Assembly: GCA_029718625.1 (NCBI GenBank)
Contig: CM056383.1
Coordinates: forward strand, 65,162,849 to 65,226,848
Length of the DNA: 64,000 nucleotides
Direction: 5' to 3'
Source: Synaphobranchus kaupii
Lineage: Eukaryota; Chordata; Actinopteri; Anguilliformes; Synaphobranchidae
Numbering within the stretch: position 1 is the stretch's first letter; every line of letters begins with the position of its first letter. The notes beneath the pieces are model-generated. The model did not search any database. It had not been told where the DNA came from and saw nothing but the letters and a program-made list of their open reading frames with translations. Below, one piece after another: positions 34,000-46,168 of the stretch. Position numbers and translations under genes: made by a program.

Positions 34000-35424
34000 C
34001 TTGAAAATAAAAACCTTTTTAATTGCATGGAGAGAAGTGTGCTATTTTCTTTATTAGGCTACGTACAGGCCAGTGATGTGATGCAGCTAGCCTACTGCCG
34101 TGCCTGGCCGTAGACAGTTCCCCGTCTTGCGTACAAGTGCAGCAGTGTTTACATCAGGAACAATGCCAACCGAAAGCATCACTTCCAAATACTAACTAAC
34201 CCTGCCAATGCACAGAGACAGTTTTCAACTTTTCTCACAGAAATAGTTAGCTAATACAGCTAGCTAGCTAACTAGCTAACTTTAGGCTAACGTCGTTATA
34301 CCAGTCTGATCTTCCAACACGATTCAATTGTCCATTGTCTGTTGGAGGATATTCTGCATCCTGGCATGGAGCGGTATCATGTTCAAATCGAAACGGCTCA
34401 ATAAATTCCTCTATGAGATGTGCTGCCATTGTTGTATACCGATAGGCACATCAGGCAAAAACAGACAAAACTAGCACTTCAACTGGCTATTTTCATACAC
34501 ATATTACTCTTTACACCTTAAAATGTGCGTTTACGCCTCTGCTTCCATGTCCAAATGCATGCATTTTGTAAATGGAAATATCCAACCATTATGATAGTCA
34601 GATTTTATCAGTGCGCCGGGTGGATACAGACGCCTGTGTGTGCCTTAGGCAAACGATGTTTGTGTATAGCCTTGATACCTTTGACGTTAGCATGATACTT
34701 TAAAAGTAGCCGTTTTAAATTAACAAAATATTTTGGGTTTCTTGGCTTGCGCGAGGCAAACACAAATGAAATGAACACTGAACGTTGGCACATCCTTATG
34801 AACACATCCTTAGTAAGAAATATACCATTCCTGTCTCGTTCATACAGCACCCACAAAAGCCAATACTAGTTCATTCATACTCCGCCGTTATTGTTTCCTG
34901 GTCCGGTGACTTACATCCCAAGTTCGACTGTGCAAACGAGCCCATAAAAGCCATCGAAACCTTTCCCTCTAGACACATCACTGTATTGCTTTACGGCTCC
35001 CAGACTCCACAGTCTGCCGCGCTCCCTGGATGGGATTATCAGGTTATTTATAGAGCATTTTGAAGATGTCCGTGAAGTGAGAGTTTATTCTTTGACTGCC
35101 AAATTGTATCACAATCTTTTTCCCCTTTCTGCTTTTAAGTTTTGTTTACAGGACAGCGCTAAACCTATTTCCATGGTCTATTTTGGCTAAACGTATTGAC
35201 TTCATGAATAAATTGAAAATGACACTGAGAAGCTTTCGTGAGCGACGTAAATCGGAATACATGCCTAGGCGAGAATTCAAAATATAGAGAACTTATTAAA
35301 ATGATTACTAAAAACCAAGCAGAAAAAAATACATTTGTGTGTCTTTTTAATATTATCCAAATATGAACTTATGTAAGAGTAATTGTTCTCTAACAAACAA
35401 TGTTCAATGTCCATATATACTGTA
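34000..35424. other. Unassigned; AGCT-rich patch
   Basis: AATAAAAACC follows the hairpin at 34007-34016. A GCTAGCTAACTAGCTAAC repeat lies at about 34260-34280. Short frames at 34608-35063 have no motif. Confidence 0.4.
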
Positions 35425-35779
35425 TAGACGGATGACAAATTAAAGGAAAAACCAACATAAAGTGTCTTAGTAAGGTGTTGGGCCACCACGAGCCGCCAGA
35501 ACAGCTTCAGTGCACCTTGGCATAGATTCTACAAGGCTCTGGAACTCTACTGGAGGGACGGAACACCATTCTTCCTCAAGATATTCCCTCATTTGGTGTT
35601 TTGATGATGGTGGTGGAGAGCGCTGTCTAACACGTCAGTCCAAAATCTCCCATAGGTGTTCAATTGGGTTGAGATCTGATTATTGGGTTGAGATCTGGTG
35701 ACTGCGAAGGCCATAGCATATGATTCTCATCGAACCATTCAGTGACCCCTCGTGCCCTGTGGATGGGGGCATTGTCATC
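35425..35779 (-). pseudogene. Truncated Tc1 transposase 3' half with one TIR
   Basis: It starts just after TA (35423-35424) with TAGACGGATGACAAATTAAA, the TIR of the GACGGGTGAC family, and continues on the minus strand through the transposase C-terminus to the DDNAPIHRA block near 35779, where homology stops. A 19-bp tandem duplication (TTGGGTTGAGATCTGATTA repeated at about 35664-35701) disrupts the SPDLNPIEH region. Unlike the copy at 30584, it keeps the PIEH-coding bases. The other end and N-terminus are missing. Confidence 0.85.
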
Positions 35780-35815
35780 CTGATTTTGTGTTTGATATGA
35801 TAATACCATCTGAGA

Positions 35816-35845
35816 CATAATAATAATAATAATAATAATAATAAT
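35816..35845. repeat. (TAA)n microsatellite
   Basis: Ten TAA units. The Ile and Leu runs in the minus-strand frames at 35660-35868 are translations of this array. Confidence 0.95.
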
Positions 35846-38619
35846 GTATTCCATTTAGTAAAGCACAAGTAGACGTCATGACTTTCATTACCATTTCAAC
35901 TGTAATTCATAACATTTTTTTTTTTTTTTTTGTTATTTGAAAATTAGCCTTGGATCTCAGATGTAAGTAAGTGTACAATATACTTCAAATATATTCTTAA
36001 GATCTCATACAAACACACAGCAGAACAGTGAGAATATCATTGTACATACCAGCATCACTCACAAATAAAAGCAGCGTTATTAAAAAAATGCTGTCCGGGT
36101 CAGACAACACACAAGGAGGCTCGTTATTGATATCAATAAAAGCCCTGATTATATTTCCACAAACAGTGCAGTGTTCCCTTTAAATAAGGAACATCCGTCT
36201 TCTGCAGTAGGTTGGTCCAATACTATTGCTGTATATAAGTGTGGGGGCGGATCTGAGAGCCGTTTTTAATAACCGGGATGATGACACGTGATTTGAATTC
36301 AGATTTTTCCTCGTAAGGGCACCTTATAGCTCTTGCCATTCACATCTGTCAGCACAGCATCTATTAAGCGCATCTGTTTTTGTGGAATCTTGGCACAGCG
36401 TAATATTAATCAATTCAACTGAGCGGCGAGTGACCACGAAGTACTTAAGACTGCATCTGTTCCTGGGAAATTCGCAATTGATGACGAGCGTTTCTCACGG
36501 CGTCTTGTTAAACGGAAGAAAGTCTCAACACAGCTGATCGATGCGATGTAGCATGCCTTTTTGACACACTGCGCTGCCGTTCATGCATTTCTGACCCGGT
36601 AATGTGACATGTAGACATTAAGGGCGACGCGTAGTTAAAGCCTGGGATGGCAATGAATGCGTTAACGGTTATGTGACTGTCATTGTCAAAAAGTCATCGT
36701 TTGTCAGTGAAACACGCAATTCTTAGCTGTGACACTGAATTAAATGTGAATGGAAATCATTTGAAACCCTTAATTCGAATATACTGTAGTTTATGCACTT
36801 GTTATTCAGCCTTTTAAACACGGACATGGATTTCCACAGAACAGGAATGTGCTTAGTATAAAAAAACGGCACAGCCAGTTAGAGATACTGGTGTTAATGT
36901 TCAGCAGTTCGTGTAAAAGTGAGGCTAAACTCGCATTACCTTCATGAACACCAGCACCTCTCTTAATTCCCCTCTCTTTGGAAAGCAAGTAAGCACAGCA
37001 CTGCCTTGCACTATAGCCCCTGAAAAAATCTGGGCTTCTGAAAGTTCTCTGGGGGAACATTAAACCAAGGTTACAAAGAGCTGGCAACTGGCCCTTTTCT
37101 GGATCGATGGTTTCTTTATATCCTTTCTCATCCCCTCTGAGCATTCTTCCTTTGACTAGTCAGTCAACAAGGGCTGCATATGGGTAGAGATGCAGAGTTG
37201 ACCCGGCTGTCTTCTTTCAAAGACATTGTACTCCGATGTCTACTTTCCTTCGGTTCTAGACTTTCACTTTTAGATTTACCCCAGCTCTAAGGCAAACAAA
37301 AAAAAAAAGCCAGTTCTTGTCATTAAGATATTGGACCTCAGTGACGAGTAAATGGTATGATGTGAGTCCTCAGTTCTTTCTGTGGACTGCCCATGGAAGA
37401 AATTCAAAGGCCAAAAATAAAAATGGTATTCTTTAAGCCACAAGAGTTGACAAATGTAAAAAAGAAATCTTGGAAATGTATGTTAGTGCGCCATGGAACA
37501 AAGTCATGCAATTTTCATAGTGTTGTCTCCATTTATTTTGAGTCTGCCTACAGCACTGATCTTCTTACCCAAACTAAAAGACTGACAAAGCCAAAAGTTT
37601 CTGGAACACAATTGATGTCCATGTTCTGACATTTCAAACCTGATAACCCTTTTTGCCCTTATGGAGACATTGTAGGAACCTTTCTCATGTTTGGGATCAC
37701 AACTCATAACCAGTAAATCTACTCATTCCATGATAATCTGTTTTATTAGGTTGAGATAGACATGTGTTAATTGCTAAGGTTCATGTAGAGCTTGGAGCTG
37801 CTTCACTGAGTGATAAAATGTTTGTAAATAAACCCAGCAGTCATGAAATTTATCTTCTTCCTGTTGTGCTTCCTGAGGATGTAGTATCTTAGAGAATATT
37901 CCCTTGCGACAAGGAATTGGGGCAAGTTAATTCTGCCTCATATATTACATTGCAATGTGGTGAATAGTGTCAAAGCTTCACTTGATTTCAGACTATTTGA
38001 TATTTATTTGGTTCTAAAAACTCTAGTGCATTGATGATATGAATAAATTAATCAACAGAATGATTCATTCAATTTGAAAAGATTGCAAGATTGGCAGCTT
38101 TTTGTGCAGAAGATTTATTTGCGCTAATCTGTAAGCATTCAGCTAAAAACATCCTGACTTTAAATTAAGCCTAACTAATAAATCCTGTTAAATCCAGACT
38201 TAAAGCAGTCAGAAAGGCTATGAAAGAATAATTTTACGAGAGTCATAGAAAGAATAATTTTGCAAGTAAGAATGTGTTGCTTAGAGGGACAGCTGTCTCT
38301 CTGATGCATTGTGAAATTTCCCACAATGTACTTTCAGGGGTATTGTTCTTATAGCATTATCATGGGGATATCGAGGTAGCAGAATATAACTATCTTGAAG
38401 GAGTAAATTTTACTCATTTGACATCTATGCTAATTACTGAATACAATGACATATTCATAATTGGTGGACCATTATATTTTAGCTGCACAAAGACCATGCT
38501 GATATGTCTGCATTTTTTGTTTGTTTCTATTACTGGCGTTGACAGTGTGGAGCCACATGTTTGTTACACATAAATACTGATGGGACATGTCATTACATTC
38601 GGTGCTCATTCTCCGTAAC
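35846..38619. other. Unassigned intergenic DNA
   Basis: No repeat or gene was recognised. A 17-T run lies at 35915-35931. The 112-codon minus-strand frame at 36806-37144 shows no domain I know. CpG-containing DNA at 36240-36620 is less repetitive than its surroundings and could be regulatory. Confidence 0.4.
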
Positions 38620-39380
38620 ACATCTAATTCGGTGAACATTGTTTATCAACTTCCCTCTGGGAAACACAGGAATAGAAAATATATTCTCGTGTGCGATTCA
38701 TCAAAATAGACAGAACAAAAGGTACTATGGGCACGCAAGGCTACATACAGTATTCATTATTGCGACGCTAATTGGCGCGACGCTGAATGAAGGTGGCGAT
38801 AAGAGCAGGTTCTTTGCTGGAGCAAGCACGGCATATTCATCCCCTGCCCTGTATCTCTTTTTCTCTGCCAGTCTGGAGCAGGATGAAATATTAAAGGAAC
38901 AAGCTCCGTTGAATGGAAGCCGTGATGAGGGGAGACCTGTAATGTGGTCTGCGTCTCCCCACGCCCCGCAGAGAGAAAGGAGATCTGGGAGAGAAACGAC
39001 CGTCTGCACTCCAGGATTCACTTTCACGCATCACGGATCCTTACCAACTTAATTGTGAATTGGATTTTATGCCCCGCTGGAAATTATGGGTGTGAAGACT
39101 TTCCCCCCTCTTGTTCCCGTGCGCCATAAAATATGCAATTAGCAGTGCACCTGTGGATTCTGAGGGCTCTCTCTTGCCCTTGAGACAATAATAGCTGGGA
39201 GCAAGTCATCATTCAGACTGTGATGTTGGACCGAAATCAAAACCGGTCCCAGTAGCGTATTTCACATGGTGCGTCATTACATCGCGGATTGAACCTGGGC
39301 CCCTTTGGTTTGCGCACGTTAATGTGCGAATGATAATCGGCGCTTTTAATGGGGTTCTGTCAAAATTCAAGCCTTTGAGC
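38620..39380. promoter_or_regulatory. Candidate conserved non-coding island
   Basis: About 0.75 kb of balanced, non-repetitive sequence with homeodomain-like and Meis/Hox-like words (GCTAATTGGCGCG, TGCAATTAGCAGTG, GATAATCGGCGCTTTTAAT) and a small palindrome (GCGCACGTTAATGTGCG). Frames on both strands (38639-39052 plus, 38725-39027 minus) overlap without family resemblance. An exon is not excluded, but no splice-bounded frame with recognisable protein was found. Conservation is inferred from texture only. Confidence 0.3.
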
Positions 39381-39859
39381 GCAATGCTTGAAACAGCAAC
39401 TGTTCTCAGAAGACCGAGCGTCCTTAGTGCTCAGTACTCAGATGGGCTAGGACCAGTGCACTTTAATAGTTCCTGTTCAAAAATGGGACAAAGTAATGTT
39501 TTGCGTGCCTGCCTATCCACATCAATCATACCGTATTACATATAGGGATTTTATTAGATCATAGGAGCCAATAAACTGTCAATTTAAAGCATGCTTTCAT
39601 TAGATTTAACAAAAGCAATTGTAATAGACGACTGAACGGTCTAACACACAGCAATGATAGCTAGCTAAGAAAAACTCCACGCACCACTAAAATTCTGTCC
39701 TGGATTTCAGAAGCAGACAAAAGCTGACCTGGTCAACCAAGTCCAATCAGCAATATGACCATATTTAATACCACGTCTGGTCATTCTCCATTAACTCCAG
39801 CAATGACAAAATATGACGTTATGATTATTATTATTATTACAGTACTGACCACGATTATA
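39381..39859. other. No gene recognised
   Basis: Spacer with (ATT)5 near 39825-39839. Nothing else was recognised. Confidence 0.4.
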
Positions 39860-40402
39860 CACTGCCTGGCCAAAAAAAAAGTTGCGCACTCAAATATTTT
39901 GTTGGACCGCCTTTAGCTTTGATTATGGCGCACATTTGTCGTGGCATTGTTTCGACAACCTTATGCAACGTCACAACATTTATTTCCGTCCAGAGTTGCA
40001 TTAATGTTTGGCTGAGACCTTTTATTGACGAAGGGAGAGTCGAACCACTCCGTAAAGTCTTCTCCAGCACATCCCAAAGACTTTCAATGGGGTTAAGGTC
40101 AGGACTCTGGTGGCCAGGTCATGTGTGAAAATGATTCCTCATGCTCCCTGAACCACTCTTTCACAATTTGAGCCCGATGAATCTTGGCACTGTCGTTCTG
40201 GAATACGCCCATTGATGGGATAAACTGGTCATTCAGTACATTCAGGTACTCAACTGACTTAATTGTATTGCTGCATAACGTTGCTGAGCCTAGACCTGAC
40301 CAATTGAAGAAACCCCAGATCATAACACTGCCTCCAGAGGCTTGTACAGTGGGCACTATGCATGACGGGTGCAACGGCAACTTTTTTTTTGGCCAGGCAG
40401 TG
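39860..40402 (-). mobile_element. Tc1 internal-deletion derivative, 543 bp, copy 2
   Basis: The ends are CACTGCCTGGCC(A)9 on both sides, flanked by TA at 39858-39859 and 40403-40404. Orientation is opposite to the copy at 29382-29924. Length, TIR-transposase junction and frameshift are shared, so both came from one already deleted parent. Confidence 0.9.
39884..40380 (-). pseudogene. Tc1 transposase C-terminal remnant (copy 2)
   Basis: On the minus strand the frame reads [20 protein letters not shown], continuing to [18 protein letters not shown] and SHMTWPPES, then a stop. The DDN catalytic motif of copy 1 is NDS here. The following PDLNPIES region and C-terminus (IIKAKGGPTKYL) are in another frame, open for about 70 codons (39855-40070). 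It is non-functional. Confidence 0.85.
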
Positions 40403-40445
40403 TATATTCAATGCTTATGCCAGAATACCAGAATAATGTTTTTCT

Positions 40446-40669
40446 GCAAAATGGCTTAAGGACAACAAGGTCAAGGTATTGGAGTGGCCATCACAAAGTC
40501 CTGACATCAATCCAATCGAAAATGTATGGGCAGAACTGAAAAAGCAAGGAGGCCTACAAACCTGACTCAGTTACACCAGTTCTGTCAAGAAAAATGGGCC
40601 AAAATTCCAGGCTACCCGAAACGTTTGACCCAAGTTAAACAATTTAAAGGCAATGCTACCAAATACTAA
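40446..40669 (+). pseudogene. Sleeping Beauty-type transposase C-terminal fragment
   Basis: The first part reads [19 protein letters not shown] and continues into [11 protein letters not shown], keeping the catalytic Glu. A frameshift near 40556 moves the gene to another frame, where LTQLHQFCQ is followed by a short internal deletion and KRLTQVKQFKGNATKY then the normal stop at 40667-40669. The DNA-binding domain and both Asp residues lie in the missing 5' part. Confidence 0.9.
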
Positions 40670-40897
40670 CAGAGTGTATGTAAACTTCTGACTCACTGGG
40701 AATGTGATGAAAGAAATAAAAGCTGAAATAAATCATTCTCTCTGCTATTATTCTGACATTTCACATTCTTGAAATAAAGTTGTCATCCTAACTGACCTAA
40801 AACAGGGAAAGTTTACTAGGATTAAATGTCAGGAATTGTGAAAAACTGAGTTTAAATGGTTTTGGCTAAGGTGCATGTAAACTTTCGACTTCAACTG
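40446..40897 (+). mobile_element. 3' half of a Sleeping Beauty-type Tc1 element
   Basis: The right end has the IR/DR structure of the salmonid/zebrafish Sleeping Beauty lineage. An inner direct repeat (GTGTATGTAAACTTCTGAC, 40674-40692) and an outer one (GCATGTAAACTTTCGACTTC onward, 40871-40897) end in CAACTG followed by TA at 40898-40899. The left half is missing. Homology begins only about 43 bp after the preceding Tc1 derivative. Confidence 0.92.
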
Positions 40898-40899
40898 TA

Positions 40900-41137
40900 T
40901 ATTATTTCCTCTTGCCATTTGGTAATTATACAAGGTATAACATCCATAGAGTTGCATGGCAAGGCATTCAACATTTCTACGTAATATAGGATAACAACGA
41001 GACCTAAAAGACTAAATGTAATTCACTACAAAGGCAATGACTGTTTCACCTGAGCACTTTCAGCCAAAGCAAGTTGCATATTGGTCAGTTTTGAAATATC
41101 ATCTTTTTTGAAATACAGAGGTAAAAACGCCAATATA
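40900..41137. other. Short spacer
   Basis: AT-rich spacer between two Tc1 remnants. Nothing was recognised. Confidence 0.4.
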
Positions 41138-41329
41138 CAGGGGGTGGACAAAATATTGGAAACACCTACAAAAACTGAATATCTAGGAACTAATAATGAG
41201 TAGGCCCCCGCCCTTTGCCTTCAAAACAGTTTCAATCCTTCTTCCCATAAAGGTTCAATTGTGTTTAGATCTGGTGATTGTGCAGGCCACGGAAGGCATT
41301 TGTCTTCATCCTCGTGTTCTTGGAACCAG
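41138..41329 (-). mobile_element. Tc1 end fragment (CAGGGGGTGGACAAAATATT family)
   Basis: TA (41136-41137) is followed by CAGGGGGTGGACAAAATATT and GGAAACACC, a recognised teleost Tc1 terminus. On the minus strand the inner part reads as a decayed WPAQSPDLN-like region near 41265-41300. Homology stops at about 41329 and the rest of the element is lost. Confidence 0.75.
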
Positions 41330-42190
41330 GGGTGCCTGCGGGATTTATTCTCAGGGTACGCACACAGGCAGAGCCATGCAAAGACCTTTGGAGGGGCAGG
41401 TTCTCAAAAAGTGAGAAAACGGAACATCAACCTATAAAAAGTAAGCTACTTGGGGGACATTTGAGTGCTAGGGGGGTCCGGGGACATGCCCCCCCCTGGA
41501 AGAACATTTTTGAAAAACAGCACTGAAATTCTAATTTCTAGTGCCTTTTCAGAAGAGTATTTATTAATCTGCTGTTAAAAAAATGATAAACAAAAGCAGT
41601 CCAAACAAGCTAACAATATTGCAAAACAATCCAATCTTTTAAAAAATATATTTAATTTCCCTCCCTCCCTTTCTTTTCTTATCTAGCTGGGTCACATGCT
41701 GTATTATTAGATATTATTCTGTTTCTATTTTCTATTTAAACACTTCAGCAACAAACTATATGTACTACTATTCTGCATTGATATTGCCTATATCTGACAC
41801 ATATGTTGTTGCTAATGTTAGCGAGGTGCTAGCGGATGCTAACGTTAATGCGGGTACTACCTGGGGCTCGTGAGAGCTAAGGTTAGCAGTGGCAGTTTCT
41901 TCGGTCGACGGAAGAGATTCCGGTTTGAATACTTCCGTGGCTTAATCACTGTTATCCTCGTTAACGTTAGCTGTCTTCTTCTGAGCAAACGATTTGAATA
42001 AATTTAGCTGTTTTCCTTTAATTTTCTTTGAGTTCGCCTGCGACTAACAGGTTGTTGTGTTGAATAGTTCCCCACTTTTTTAGATGCAGTTCCAACCATC
42101 CAACCAGGTGTCAGAATACAAAACGGATAGCTGTGATCGCCAGTCACAGGCATCATCTCATTTTTAAAAGTTAAACTGCAGGACACGTAT
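41330..42190 (-). other. Possible decayed hAT/ZMYM-like 5' region
   Basis: GGGGGGTCCGGGGACATGCC (41470-41489) is a string I associate with hAT-like repeats in fish. On the minus strand at about 41960-42030 a decayed frame reads QLNLFKSFAQKKTANVNED, in the style of the N-terminus of such transposases, followed by Ser/Thr/Glu-rich sequence. No end or target duplication was found and the catalytic domain is not here. Low certainty. Confidence 0.25.
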
Positions 42191-42325
42191 CTGGGATCAG
42201 TTTTCGATTACACTTACAGAATTAATTTGACATAAAACTGACCCGAGATCAGAACTAGCCTCACCCCGCTCCTTTTGACACTTCGGTAGCGACATTTTTG
42301 TGTATTTATTGTAGGGCACACCATA

Positions 42326-42396
42326 AGCGCTTGATCTTTTTTTTAACAACTTCAATTGCACATCAAGTTGTTAAAAAATACAAAAGGGCAAGCGCT
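42326..42396. repeat. Foldback hairpin, about 71 nt
   Basis: The left arm AGCGCTTG...TTTAACAACTT pairs with the right arm AAGTTGTTAAAAAA...CAAGCGCT around a CAATTGCACATC loop, with a few extra bases in the right arm. It lies immediately beyond the 3' side of the Tc1 pseudogene that follows. Confidence 0.6.
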
Positions 42397-42454
42397 GATG
42401 GTACGCACAGTGCGTATTGCCGTACAGCTGCAGGTGCACTTGCTTGGAACCATT

Positions 42455-43215
42455 CTTTAATGTTTTTAGCAGTGTGTATGGGGGTGTTATCGGAATTAGG
42501 GAACAGTGTTTGCACCCATGGGTGCACCTGGTCTTGTAAAATGGTTTCATATTGTTTTCCCGTTACATGTCCATGGAGAGCAATCATTGGACCCAATGAG
42601 TCCCATGAAATGGCTGCCCATACCATTACAGAACCACCACCATACTTAAAAGTTGGCAACAGACATTGTGGATTGAATTCCTACTTAGGCTTTCTCTGAA
42701 GATAAACCTGATAAACCAGATGTATTAAAAAGAGTAAAATGTGACTCATCAGACCATATGACTTTTCTCCATTGCTCAGGGCTCCAGGTTTTGTGTTCCT
42801 TACACCATGTTATGCGTTTTTGTGCATTAGCCTTGGATACAAATTGTTTCCGAATGGCAGCCCTGCCATAAATACCAGGTTTGTGAAGCTCAAGACATAC
42901 TGTTTTTGTTTAGACTGGTTCAGATATGGATTGATTCAATTCTGTGGTAATTTTTAGAGCTGTAGTTCTGTGGTTATTAGCAACTATCCTACCAAGTGTC
43001 CGTCTGTCCCTGTCGGAGAGCTCAGACTTGCGGACACCGTTCTTTTTTGCTGATGCTGTTTTTTTGGAGTTGGGCATATGTCGTCATACTTTTTGACACT
43101 GTTCCCCTTACCACCTTAAATCATTTTGCCGTTTTTGTGACCGACGCACCTGCAATTTGGTCACAAAGGTTTTTGGATGGGCCCCACGGTGGGACAATTC
43201 ATTGCACACCAGCGA
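42455..43215 (-). pseudogene. Decayed Tc1 transposase gene
   Basis: Read from 43215 down to 42455, the transposase is recognisable across several frames. First comes a broken helix-turn-helix region, then KSELSDRDRRTLGRIVAN (second DNA-binding subdomain), KPGIYGRAAIRKQFVSKAN, ITWCKEHKTW, IWSDESHFTLF (first catalytic Asp), GGGSVMVWAAISW, GPMIALHGHVTG and NTPIHTAKNIKEWF (second catalytic Asp). Homology ends before the catalytic Glu. Frameshifts and stops (for example near 42907 and 42690) show that it is dead. TIRs were not found. It belongs to a family different from the other Tc1 copies in the window. Confidence 0.85.
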
Positions 43216-46115
43216 TCCCCTGATGGTTAACTGAATGCCTTCAATTTCATAAATTAATTCTATAAAAGAAAATAAGTACGCCCACGTCTTGTTTTGTTTT
43301 TCAAGCAAAGCTACAACTAGCAAACTGTGCCTTTGAGACCAGTAGCTGAATTTGGGAGTTTGCCTTTAACACCTTCACGTGTTTGTCTTTGCTCCCGGTG
43401 CCAGTAAACCGGAGACAACCTGGACACTTTCTTGCAGTAGGTATCGGATACAAGGAAGAAACTTTCAAAAGATTTTAAATATTGAGGTTGTCACCGCACT
43501 TTGGCACCTGTCTTTTTGATCTAATTTTATCTTTGTGAATAAAAGAGGAGAAAAAGACACGGATCCTTTGCTGTTATTTCTCACACTTCCTGTGCCGTCT
43601 TCTCTTCACGCACCGGGTCAACACTTGCTGTCCGTCCCGCTTCACAGAAGATCCTGACAAAATTGAACGCATTCTTTTTACGGCTTTTAATGTGTCGGTT
43701 CTACAGAAGCCTTCAAGCCTTATTATAGAATGTAGAGTTCTTGCAATTGTTTGTGTCACTTATTGTAGTTATGCATGTTTAGTGTTTTCTTCATTCCTTT
43801 CTATCTGCAATGTGATAGGTGATACAAAACCTATTGAGCAATCAGTGTCCATTGTGGCCAATCGTTTCAATTACAGTGTCTGACTAGTTTTTCTCAGTGT
43901 CACCCTTTTTTTCACATGAAACTATAGAACGCCATTATAACAGTGGATTCACTGCAGAGTAGTGAAATGTGTGAGGTGCATTATCCAAGCTCTGCAGTAT
44001 CAGTGTCCTCCCAGGGTCTTCAAAATCCAACCCTTGTTGTGATTGGTTTGTAACCCGAGCCCTCATCGCCACGATTTTACTCGGTCAATGAATATTATAC
44101 ACACTGCAACCATGAGAGAAATGTGTTGGAACAGTATGGAGAGAAGGAATGAATACTCCGGATGATAATTAAATTATACTAATATAATTTAGACCCTAAC
44201 ACTGAACATTTTCCAAATGTCATATTTTTCATTGGCCTGAAGTAACCACGCTCATAGCAGACGCTAAGAGATTTGCTCACGGAAGAAGGCATGTTCAGTA
44301 GAGATGGGGCAGAGGACAACATCATGTTTAAACTGTCAAACAGAAGCAATTAAGCTTCTGAAAGCTGAAATCTTCTGCGGAAGAAAAGTGGAATTTAACC
44401 TGAGCTGTAAAGGTTAGTTCATCTTGAAAAAATAGCATTTGATATTGTAGAAACTGTCCAGAACAGTGAGTTAGTTTTTCGGAAGACACACGTGATCTGT
44501 AACCACCTTGTGTCTCTACTCGCACTGGGTTTATGCTATATTGCTGCTTTATAAAAAACTATTTTAGTATATGCAGGTGAAATGTATAACATATGCAGGT
44601 CCCATGATTAACTCATGCGGTCATATGACAAGGTTAATACTTGTATTAAATTTCACATTTAACAAATTCAAATGTGCATTTAGCTAGTCCTAAAAATGGC
44701 TTCCACCAGGATGAGAGGATGTCAGCTCGCACCTATTTTTTGTTTCATTTCTGAATTACAACCCCCACCCCACCGCCACCCACCTCCCACATACTCCCTC
44801 TCCCTTCCAACACTCGATTTTCCCTGGTGACTAAACAAGACATGGCATCAGCTGTGAGTCATTAGGCATGCAGCATGCACCTTGCGGCAAATTAAAAGCT
44901 TCAGCCTGCTCTACAATCAATAACCCTATCATTTTATTTCCAAAATAATGATATTGCCACTTGTGTGTATAGTAGGTGCACACACGTTGTCACAAAACAA
45001 TATAATTTACCATACTCATATAAGCGCCCACGCCATTCTGACCTTTTTTTAAATCACTGAGGTTTTTTAAGGTTGCTACACTATTAGTCACAGGTGCATT
45101 TTCATGGTCATATTTCTGATTCATATGCTCTGTTGTTATAATGACCTAAATGCCGAACAGTCATGTGATTCCCAAATATCACAGGTTGCACATTACTTTA
45201 TTTCTGCTTTGCTGTGCTCATTTGGTCTGTGCGCAAACCTTTTCTTAACAAAATGAGCTGTGCATGATCTGGCATCATTAGTATTTTTATTCTGAAATAA
45301 AGAGGACTAATCCCTTACGATGAAAAAAAAATCTGTAAGACTAATAAAAGCAATTTCCACAATTAACCTCTGTTAATAGGCCTTATTAGATAGTCGATGA
45401 TGCGTTAATTGGCTTTAGTCTGCAGTGCAGATTATTGCATTCAACAAGAAAATAAAACGGAAATTTGACAGCATTTCCATTCAGGTTAATCGTGTTTTTA
45501 TAAAGTAAAAACAGCCTATTTATAACAGGTAAGAAATAACATTAGCGCAACGCTAGCCAGCCACCAACTCGTTTTCATTAACAGCGGTAGTTCATGGCAT
45601 GGAGGTGGGCAGCTGCTCTCATTTAATTGAAAGTCTGGTGAGTTTCAGTGTATTGTGAGATTCGCACGAGCCACGTAATGTTCTCCTCCTGCAGTAGACT
45701 TCACGGGCGGTTTTCATCCAACAGAATTTGTTTTGGGGGTGATAATGATAATTGCTGTTTGAGAAAAAATAAGTGAAATTTGAAGTTGTAAGAGCCATTA
45801 TTTAGGCTCAACCATTTCTAAAAAAATTTAAAAAATTATTATTATTTTTTTTTTACTTTTTCTGACAGAATGTCCAAAAGGCTTTAAATTTCTTGCACTT
45901 TCATAATTTTTTACCAGCCAAAAACGGGCAATTGCTAGCTGACGCATACTCTGATGTATATGCTGTTGTGATCCAGTTTGCATTCCAGAATGCTAAGCAA
46001 TAATATGGCCACTGAATGGCAGTTTGCAATTATTTTTGTAAAATGGGTTAACGTGGAACAGTCTTCAAATCTCCTATTTGGGAAACCACTGTAAATTATA
46101 GCGTGGTCTCACAAG
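43216..46115. other. Unassigned; possible conserved patch at 45330-45700
   Basis: No gene was seen. C-rich ACCCCCACCCC-type DNA lies at 44759-44800. The stretch 45330-45700 contains ATTAACCTCTGTTAATAGGC, GATGCGTTAATTGGC and GTTAATCGTG and is less repetitive; it could be regulatory, but this is a guess. AATAAAAG at about 43536 precedes a CpG-rich stretch with no identifiable boundary. Confidence 0.35.
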
Positions 46116-46140
46116 TAAATCACATTTTAAATGTGATTTA
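46116..46140. repeat. Perfect 25-bp palindrome
   Basis: TAAATCACATTT and AAATGTGATTTA are exact inverted copies around one T. A C10 run and (CA)8 follow at 46144-46168. Confidence 0.85.
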
Positions 46141-46143
46141 GCA

Positions 46144-46168
46144 CCCCCCCCCCACACACACACACACA
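46144..46168. repeat. Poly-C plus (CA)n
   Basis: Ten C residues followed by eight CA units. Confidence 0.9.

Noticed and set aside
36806..37144. 112-codon minus-strand frame as a possible host exon
   Set aside because: No family resemblance and no clear splice-bounded structure. Length is compatible with chance.
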